From the NCBI GenBank assembly GCA_001599815.1, contig BCIA01000001.1, positions 4,840,934 to 4,904,933 on the forward strand: a stretch of DNA of 64,000 nt. The letters run 5' to 3'. The translations under genes and the position numbers were made by a program. Below the pieces are notes generated by a model. It did not search any database and had not been told where the DNA came from. It worked only from the letters and a program-made list of their open reading frames with translations. The stretch is from Furcasterigmium furcatum. Lineage: Eukaryota; Ascomycota; Sordariomycetes; Glomerellales; Plectosphaerellaceae. Below are positions 57,035 through 64,000 of this stretch, piece after piece; positions within the stretch are counted from its first letter, which is position 1, and every line of letters begins with the position of its first letter.

Positions 57035-57995
57035 ATGAGTATGTGTGATACGCCCCTGGCAAATGCCCAGTCACTGACTTCTTCTAGCATCATACAACAG
57101 CTACTCCAAAACCTCATACGGCGCCCAAGGCGGCGAGGACTCCGGCGGCTTCTTCGCTGGCGGAGGCGGCTCGCAACAGGGAAGCCAAGGAGGCGGCAAC
57201 AAGGTGAGAGCTCTTCTCTGAACCCAGGGTGATCATCGCGGCTCACTCGTGACCAAGAACTGGCAAGACGAGTCTCTCCGTCCGGTCACCATCAAACAGA
57301 TCATCGACGCCGAAGAGGCCTACCCCGGCGCCGACATCAAGATTGACGGCCAGACCGTCACCCAGGTCACCTTTGTCGGCCAGGTCCGCAACATAAACCC
57401 CCAAACCACGAACGTCACCTACAAAATCGACGACGGCACCGGCACGGTGGAGGTCAAGAAGTGGATAGACGCCGACAAACGAGACGACGAGGTCATGGAC
57501 GGCGGAGCAAACGGCGCCGGCATCGAGCTCGACCGGGACGTCCGCGTCTGGGGCCGCCTTCGCACCTACAACGGCAAGACCCACGTCGTGGCAAACTTCC
57601 TCCGCGCCGTCGAGGACTTCAACGAGGTCAACTATCACCTGCTCGAGAGCACGTACGTGCATCTCTACCTCACGAAGGGCCCGATCGGCGGCGGTGCGAA
57701 GCAGGAAGGCGGCGACGGCATGTTTGTCGACGGCGGCGACAGCTACAACGCGGGCGGTGCCGCCAACGGCAACGCAACGTCCGCAAAGCTTGCCGGCTGC
57801 GGCCCGCAGGCCAAGAAGATGTTCAACTACATGCTGAGCGCCCCCGGCGGCAACGAGGGCGTTAACATCGTCATGATCTCTAGTGCGGCAGGGATGACAA
57901 CGCAGGAAGTGCTCCGGGGCGCGGACGAGTTGCTGGGTCAGGGCTTGATCTACACGACCGTCGACGACGAGAACTGGGCGATCCTCGATTACTAG
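57035..57995 (+). CDS. RFA2: Replication protein A 32-kDa subunit (Rfa2)
   Basis: Middle subunit of RPA, the eukaryotic single-stranded DNA binder in replication, repair and checkpoint signalling. 285 residues from exons 57035-57038, 57088-57203 and 57258-57995. The first exon holds only ATG A; spliced to CA TCA TAC it gives MTSYNSYSKTSYGAQGG, matching the family N-terminus, a Ser/Gly-rich phosphorylated tail. The OB fold spans about residues 45-165: RPVTIKQII, VTFVGQVRNINPQTTNVTYKIDDGTG, VRVWGRLRTYNGKTHVVA. A Gly-rich linker follows, then a C-terminal winged helix (about 215-285; GVNIVMISSAAGMTTQEV to DENWAILDY). The promoter carries MCB-like boxes. Confidence 0.95.
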
Positions 57996-58394
57996 AAGAG
58001 GAATGCAAGGACATACGAGGAAATCAGAAAACACCGGCTATCGAATGGGCTGCGGTCCTCTCCGGCGGAAGAACGGCTCTGGCGGCGGCGTCTGGGATTC
58101 ACATCGTGTACTATTGCTTTGCTGCGCCGGCACTTGGAACGGGTTCATCGAGACTCGGGGTCACAAAGGCGAATGATGATATCATGTAAATGAATGGCAT
58201 TGAGTTGGTCTCTAGAGAGGGACTCGGGTCAGATACTGAGAAAGAGATGCCCTATTCCTGCCTCATGTGCGGTAAAGACTGGTAGGGGGCTGCGGCTGTG
58301 CACGCTCAAAACGCGAACCCCAGGAATATGGTGTGGCCGGTATCCGGCCTCGAAAGGAAAACGGTCATCAGATGAGAGGCATCTCGAGGCACGC
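57996..58394. other. Convergent intergenic region, RFA2 and GNAT gene
   Basis: 399 bp of facing 3' ends. No gene or element recognised. Confidence 0.45.
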
Positions 58395-59330
58395 TCAGAC
58401 ATCGACAAGTTCCTGGTGGACGACTGTCGTCTGCAGGTTGACCTTGACCGATGTCATGTATGCCTTCGCCCGCGGGGGGCGAGGTTCGCGAACCATGATA
58501 GACATGGTCACGGCCGCACCGCTCGAGTCGCGCAGGAAAATGTCCTTCTTGAACTCGAACCCGAACTTGGCGTAATACGCAGTGTTGGCCGGCGAGCTCG
58601 ACTCGAGGTACATGGCGCGGTTCTCGCCATCGGCCTAGTTCGGGGTCAGTACGTATGTTCTTTGACCATCGGAGCAGGGAGAGAGAGGCGTTCAGCGTAC
58701 CCTCGTGATCATATCCTGGATCAGTTTGGTCGCATATCCCCTGCGGCGGGAGTTGGGCTTGGTCCCGATGTAGACGAGATAGTAGCAGTCATCGTCCCTC
58801 GAGCCCATGACCTCCTGCTTGGTGTGGTGCAGAAGCGGGAGGAACTCGTCGTAGTAGCGCTTGCGTCCCTCGGCGGAGAGCTGATAGTAAAGACGCCACA
58901 TGCCGCTGCGGAAGATGGTCCACCAGTCGTCGTTGCTCTTCCCAGGAGGCAGCCTTGTTCTTCAGATGAGCTGGTTCTATCAGAGCAAGGGGACGGGGGG
59001 CTAAGGGACTCACCACAAGGCCACGGCGTCATGATCAGGGCCAATGGCAGTGACCTCGCCGCTGAGGCAGTGTGCGGCGGTGGCATAGATCATGATGTCT
59101 ACGTGCAGCTTCCACTTCTGCTCGTCGCTATACGATGCCATGTCCTCGGTTTCCACGAGGTAGTGGCTCAGCTCGTCAGTGGCAAACGCGTGGGCAAGGG
59201 ACAGGGCAGCCTGGTTGCTCTCATCAAGGGCGAGGGTGCGCACAGAGTGTTCCCAAGCAGTTGGCACGAGGGACTTCTGCCTCTGTTCGAGGATGCTGAC
59301 CATGGTCTTACCGCTTAAGGTGTCCTCCAT
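58395..59330 (-). CDS. GNAT-family N-acetyltransferase
   Basis: 269 residues from exons 59330-59014, 58953-58701 and 58634-58395; the phases close. Splicing joins DHDAVALW to LPPGKSNDDWWTIFRSG, a segment common in fungal GNAT proteins. The acetyl-CoA loop (motif A) is YLVYIGTKPNSRRRGYATKL with the R/Q-xx-G-x-G/A pattern RRRGYA. Motif B is YLESSSPANTAYYAKFGFEFKKDIFL. Probably a soluble small-molecule or protein acetyltransferase; the acceptor cannot be told. Similar fungal genes often sit near secondary-metabolism or resistance genes, but here the neighbours are housekeeping. Confidence 0.87.
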
Positions 59331-60918
59331 GCTGGGCAGGCAGTGCGCTTAAGCCGTCTGGTGGTGTAAATCTGGGCGGTCGCGTCAGATGTGGTCTCTG
59401 CTGGGCCCCAGACTGGCGGCGCAGGGCCTGGCTATACGTACTTGATATATTCTGTATACTATCACCCGTGTGGACTTTCGAGAGCTGGATTCTCGAGATG
59501 GGCATGAATCTGGACGGATGGCGCAGGCAATTGAGGCTGGTGCGTAGTTCAACCGACATCAAGGCTCTGACACAAGCTGTGTGTGATGCTAGCGATATGT
59601 GACTTGGTTCAAGGTTGAGGATGCTTCACATCAACGAGTGAGGATAACTCGAGACAGATGGCAGGGTTGGAGAGAGATGATGTCAGACGACGGCGGGAGA
59701 GACAACGATGAGAGATGTGGTCAGGTGCGTCAGTCGAGGCGTGCGAGTAGCAGCTTAGCAACAAAGAACAGTCTTCCCGTTCTATTGTCCAGAGACTGCC
59801 CCCAGAAGTCTTGGGGCTTGAAGTATTATCTTTGTGTAAGAAGCTTCGGTCGTGGACGGGTGGGAGATTCAGGGAAGAGGAGAAGAGGGGAAGAGACGGA
59901 AAATGCAAGGTCTGGGAGGCTTTATGGTCGTCCAAGTACACATCCTGGGGGCAAGGAGGGGTCGGAATGCAGTGTCAGGCGGCGACGGGTGAAACAAGGC
60001 TTCGTGTACGTGGGATGAAGCTGCACGCAACTGGATTCAGGAAGGTCGCCGTCGTGGAGCCGCATGTCAAGGAACCAACCGCTGGCAGCTCGAGAGCTCC
60101 TCGACTCAACAAGCCAGCAGTAGGGTCCAGGCGTGAGGCGAGCGGCCCGTCCTCTAAACCAACGACAAAAGAGAGAGAAGCAAGAACGCATGCCGCAGTA
60201 GTGTGAACAACAGGGGTTGGTTGCTAGTCGTTGCTAATCATGAGGCTGCTGAACGCCGGCTGGCCAGTCCCCGAACCCAGGACACGCCTCACAACTGCAG
60301 CTGACCCCCAAAAGACGGCTCGCCACTCAACAAGATCTCCCATCGTGGAGAGCCCAGGATGACGGAAGCGTCGACACGGCCATGTCTCGCGGCGGCTGCG
60401 CATGCCAACAACGGCTAGCTAGCTGTAAGACCACATGCGCCAAGGGACGCCCGCGCCTATCCACGGCATTTGGTCTCCCCACGAACCGTCCACGGCTGCA
60501 GCTACCGTTGCACCACTGCAGGGAATCCCACACTCTCGAGAACGGCAGTATGCACGTCGGTCAGGTGGTGAGTCTCCCGGGCGTAGGATCCTTCGATAAG
60601 GGCCCTGCACCTGTCGGTCGGTGGCCCGTCGGTGAGGCCAAGTGGCTAACGCATGGTGATAAGCTGCGCGGCGAAGCCTGCTGTGGAGTTGATATGTGAT
60701 GCCAACCATGCATCCGTGTCTGAGCGACCAGGGCGAATCCCCGCGGACCGACCAGGGCCGCCACCTACTATCCGCAAAAGAAACACCCTTATTTCTGAGC
60801 GGAACCGAACACGCAGCCGGAGTCCATTTCAGGCAGTCTTGCCTGACGTAATTGGGACTGGCGAAATCCCCAATGAATGCCATGGTTCTTGGATTTGCCG
60901 CCAGCGTCTGAGACCGTC
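59331..60918. other. Intergenic region, RIO2 3' end to GNAT promoter
   Basis: 1588 bp. Frames of 139 codons (59599-60018, plus) and 154 codons (60419-60883, minus) are open, but they are Arg/Gly/Ser/Trp-rich with no family likeness and no splice-supported extension. No RNA gene or repeat recognised. Confidence 0.4.
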
Positions 60919-62198
60919 CTACGTCGTGTCGCTGATTTTCAGCTGGGACATCTGCTGGTGGCTGTCAACGGACTCCGTCGCCTCCGGTTTGCTGTCCTCC
61001 TCAAGGCCGCTCTCCTCGTCATCGCTGACATCCGATCGCTCCTCTTCCTCATCATCATCCTCGTCGTAGTCCTGACCGTCGTCGCCCTTTTCCAACTTGT
61101 GTGCCTCCTGCTCGCGAATCGCCTTCTCCAAATCCTTGGCCATCTTCTTCGTGAAGCCTGATGCCTCCGCGGCGGCATCGAGTCGCCGAGCGCCATCCCT
61201 GCCGACCAACTTCTTGGCGTCTTTGAAAAAGGGGCCTGGCTCCGAGGTCACGAAGCCAAACCTCCGATCGAAGAACCGCTTGATGCAATTGACATCTCGG
61301 TCAAAGTACATCTCCGCATTCTGGTGGTCCATCGAGACCATCTGTGGGAAGTCGATGATGACCGGCACCAGGGCAATCGACTCTTCCACCTCCCCAGACT
61401 CGTTCGTCGTCGTGGACGTGACCTCCTTGATGAGAATGTTGAACTCGTTGAAATCGCCGTGAATGAGTCCATGCTGAGCCAAATGGAGAATCTCGCCGAT
61501 AAGTTCTCCATAGAGGCTTGCGGGGTCTGGCACCGCCTGGATCTGGCGCAGCGGGAAGGAATCGATGAACGACATCAGGACGGTGTGCCTGGACTGGGCG
61601 ATGGGGTCGGGAACGGAGAAGCCCTCCTCCTTGAGAGCCTTCATGAAGGCAAACTCCTTCATGGCAGCAAGCCTTGAGAGGTACATCCAGGACCCCGACT
61701 GGTTCTTCTTGAGGTAGTCTCTGTTGGATTTCACGGATCGGAATGATATCCGGCCGAGGCGATGGATCTTGAGAACCTTCTGGACGCCGTTGTGGTCCGC
61801 AACCATGGTGATGTCGCTTTCCTTCCCAACTCCAATGCGGCTTCCAACGCTGTAGACTTCCTTCTTCTGAGAGTAGTGGTGAAGCGCGAGGTAGTCTATG
61901 CCGCCATAGGTGAGCCGGTAGCCATCGTACTTGGCCTCCTTGACACGCGCGATGAGGCCCGTCTTAGCGAGAGTTGAGATGGATTTTCTGACGCCGCTGG
62001 CTCCACCCTTGGTACGCGAGAACCGCTCAATGAGTGGCGTGGGCACGATCTCGTGGTCTCTGCTGCCCCTCTCGACCTGGAAGAAAAGATCAGTCGCAAG
62101 ATCCTGCCGGATGGAGGGGTAAATCAGGATCTTACCGCACTGAGGACATTCCAGTCCTCAGAGGTGAGATGGCGCATGGCCCGGGAATCTAACTTCAT
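60919..62198 (-). CDS. RIO2: Atypical protein kinase/ATPase Rio2
   Basis: Drives the last cytoplasmic step of 40S maturation, binding pre-40S and leaving after ATP hydrolysis to a phospho-Asp. 406 residues from exons 62198-62136 and 62076-60919. The first exon, MKLDSRAMRHLTSEDWNVLSA, is the conserved Rio2 winged-helix start, continuing VERGSRDHEIVPTPLI. The P-loop is IGVGKESD (about 102-109), followed by VLKIHRLGR with the catalytic Lys near 124. The catalytic loop is LIHGDFNEFNIL (Asp near 229) and the metal-binding DFG equivalent is VIIDFPQMVSMDH (Asp near 263). All are intact. The tail is a long acidic Asp/Glu/Ser run ending MSQLKISDTT. Tandem GATA motifs lie upstream. Confidence 0.97.
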
Positions 62199-62931
62199 GA
62201 TGGCTGCTTTGTGATCGTAGCAGTTTTGGGCGAAAAGGCTTCAAGGTGTTGATGTTCTCATTGATCTCTGGTAATTGTCGTTTTCGATCTCGACTGCTCT
62301 TGAGCGTCACACAAAAAGTTGAGGTGGGGTGAGTATTGATAAGATAAGACTTTGTCGGATTAGTCAGCAGCCAAAAGTGAAGTCAGTCACATGATCTCAA
62401 GGCTCGAGTCATCAAGGTTCCAGACACCTCAGTCATTTATTTGAGGTTATGAGAAAGCTGAAGTGAGAATTAATTGAGAAGTTGTTATGAATATGAGGCC
62501 CGGGAGTCAAGATAGAGAGGGTTGAGGGCCCTGGGTTCGGTCACACGGGCTGTGTTCGTATACGCCAACTTGGGAGGCGAGCCAGACTTGGGCTTTCGCA
62601 TCTTTGCACTCACACTGTTTACGCGTGTTCTAATTTTATTATAACACGATACCCATTCATGGCCTATTAGTTGTGTACATCCATGGATGTGTTAAACCCG
62701 TCGGTTAAAGTTGACAAGGCTATGTACGCTCTTTAGGTATGTGACTATGTCACCAGCGGCCTCCTTGCTTATGATTATATCGAGAGTGCGAGAATTTTCG
62801 CCAAGAAACTCCGAGAATTTATTGAAATAATCGGACTGAACAACTCTACCTGACTATGCTGAGAGCTCTGCTGGATTGACGACCACCAAGAACCCGAAAC
62901 TTTGAGACTAAGAGTCCTCTGCACAGGTTGC
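62199..62931. promoter_or_regulatory. RIO2 promoter and sugar-transporter 3' region
   Basis: 733 bp, noticeably more AT-rich than the surroundings. Overlapping GATAAGATAAG at 62338-62348 is a double HGATAR site for GATA-type (nitrogen or iron) regulators, about 140 bp before the RIO2 start; function unproven. The region near 62640-62900 probably holds the transporter 3' UTR. Confidence 0.35.
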
Positions 62932-64000
62932 CTAAGCACCATCCACGGTCTTGACACCAACACCAGTCGCAACGACTACCTGGTTGATGCGCTTGCTCCT
63001 CTTGACGGGCTTGGGGTCGTTGAAAATCTCCTCGATCTCCTCGATAGAGCGTCCCTTGGTCTCGACCCTGGGAATTGTTAGAAAAGGTCCTAGGAGGGTG
63101 GCTTGGCGGGAAAGGGAGGACGCACATCACGAAGTGCATCAAACCGTAGTGCACGAAGTGCAGAACCAGGAAAATGGTGTATGCGCGCCAGCCAATGTCC
63201 TTCAGCGCAATGGGCGTTGCGTAAAGATTGACAAAGCTGAAAATAGCTCCCACAAACTTATCGAAAGCGATTCCGCGTGCCCTTGGCCAGAGTTAGCAAA
63301 CAAACCCTACAATCTAGGTAGAAGGAAGGGAGGTAAGTCACGCACCTGATGTCGTTGCTGAGGATCTCCGCCGGATACAGGGCCTGAAGCGGGGTGATGC
63401 AGAAGGAGGAGACGATGCCGTAGAGGAAGAGCATGCCGATGAAGGCGTAGCCGGCAGAAGCGTCAATTCGGCCGTTGGACAGTGCGGCCAGGACGTTGAT
63501 GGGGATGTAGACCAGACCAGTGACGAAAATACCCGTGAGCATCAGAGGGCGTCGACCCCAGTTGTCAACAAAGAAGGCACCGACAATTCCGCCGCAGAAG
63601 CTGAAGACGTTGTTCAATGCGTTCATGAGGAGCTGCTGCTTCGAATCGGTGATTCCCACGGTCTCGAGAATACTCGGGAGGTAGTACGAAATGACAGCGC
63701 CGCCGGCTAATCCTCTTGTAAGCATATAGGTGGGTATCAAAGGCAGAGATCTCACTTACTGAACTGGGAGAACACCACGATGAGGAAGAGGATGTACATT
63801 CTGTACAGATTGGGGCGGGTTGACAAGAGGATCTTGTAGTTGTACCATTTCGAGGTGTTGTGTTCCTCGCCATACTCGATGGACTGCTTGATCTCTTCGC
63901 ACTCGAGCTTGACGAGGGCGGAGTCCGGGTTTCCGTTTCCGTGGTACTTGATCAGGATCGCGCGGGCCTTGTCGACCTGGCCCTTCTGCCAGAGCCAGCG
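62932..64000 (-). CDS. MFS sugar:H+ symporter (lactose-permease-like), C-terminal part, cut by window edge
   Basis: Major facilitator of the sugar-porter family. Visible exons: 64000-63760, 63706-63346, 63281-63126 and 63067-62932; about 297 residues from the middle loop to the C-terminus. Present are the loop segment RWLWQKGQVDKARAILIKYHGNG, TM7 with GGAVISYYLP, the GRRPLMLTG motif after TM8, and PLQALYPAEILSNDIRARGIAF before TM11, which matches the PAEIL...RARG signature. The protein ends FNDPKPVKRSKRINQVV...TVDGA. The subgroup resembles fungal lactose/disaccharide or hexose permeases; substrate unknown. The N-terminal six helices lie beyond the right edge. Confidence 0.93.

Noticed and set aside
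60419..60883. 154-codon minus-strand frame between RIO2 and the GNAT gene
   Set aside because: Trp/Arg/Ser/Ala-rich, no splice-supported extension, no family resemblance; the opposite strand is equally open in parts.

Overview
This window is nuclear DNA of a filamentous ascomycete (Pezizomycotina, most likely a Sordariomycete; the class is inference). Genes are GC-rich, and most are split by short introns of about 50-100 nt with GT(R)NGT donors and CTAAC/CTGAC branch sites. The protein families (fungal Zn2Cys6 regulator, NADPH-P450 reductase, Tao3/Pag1, Urb1, Rio2, Trs85, Sec1, Dib1) are those of a filamentous fungus. There is no bacterial-type operon, no recognisable transposon and no convincing tRNA or rRNA gene. 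I rebuilt exons by hand from splice signals, reading phase and family conservation. In every multi-exon model the phases close exactly.

Layout. 1-6064: a divergent pair, an ABCB-type multidrug transporter (minus, cut by the left edge) and a Zn2Cys6 transcription factor (plus). Their shared 660-bp promoter holds clustered CGG/CCG triplets and a perfect 18-bp palindrome. This is the most accessory-looking part of the window. 6186-10166: an Asteroid/XPG-type protein and a Prs1/Prs5-type PRPP synthetase, divergent. 10875-19509: a Cid1-like nucleotidyltransferase with an enormous insertion in its palm, TFIIF alpha and the spliceosomal RES subunit Cwc26. 19510-24646: two trafficking genes in tandem, TRS85 (TRAPP) and SEC1 (SM protein). 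25524-31032: two mRNA-fate genes in tandem on the minus strand, an eIF4E-binding 4E-T-like protein and a tandem-RRM protein. 31033-35896: a 4.9-kb stretch with no convincing gene. 35897-38093: NADPH-cytochrome P450 reductase. 40330-48356: the 2575-residue Furry-family protein Tao3/Pag1. 48843-53277: DIB1 (U5 snRNP) and URB1 (60S ribosome assembly), divergent from a 288-bp promoter. 53453-58394: glycosylasparaginase, a divergent mitochondrial carrier and RFA2 (RPA32) with MCB-like promoter boxes. 58395-62198: a GNAT acetyltransferase and RIO2 (40S maturation kinase). 62932-64000: a sugar/H+ symporter cut by the right edge.

Most of the window is conserved housekeeping sequence with a strong RNA theme: TFIIF, Cwc26, Dib1, 4E-T, RRM protein, nucleotidyltransferase, Urb1 and Rio2. 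I did not find a clear, wholly new multi-gene system. The best leads are the regulator/transporter promoter at the left edge, the split-palm nucleotidyltransferase, frame-preserving introns in genes of the transcription and splicing machinery, and split start codons in two genes.
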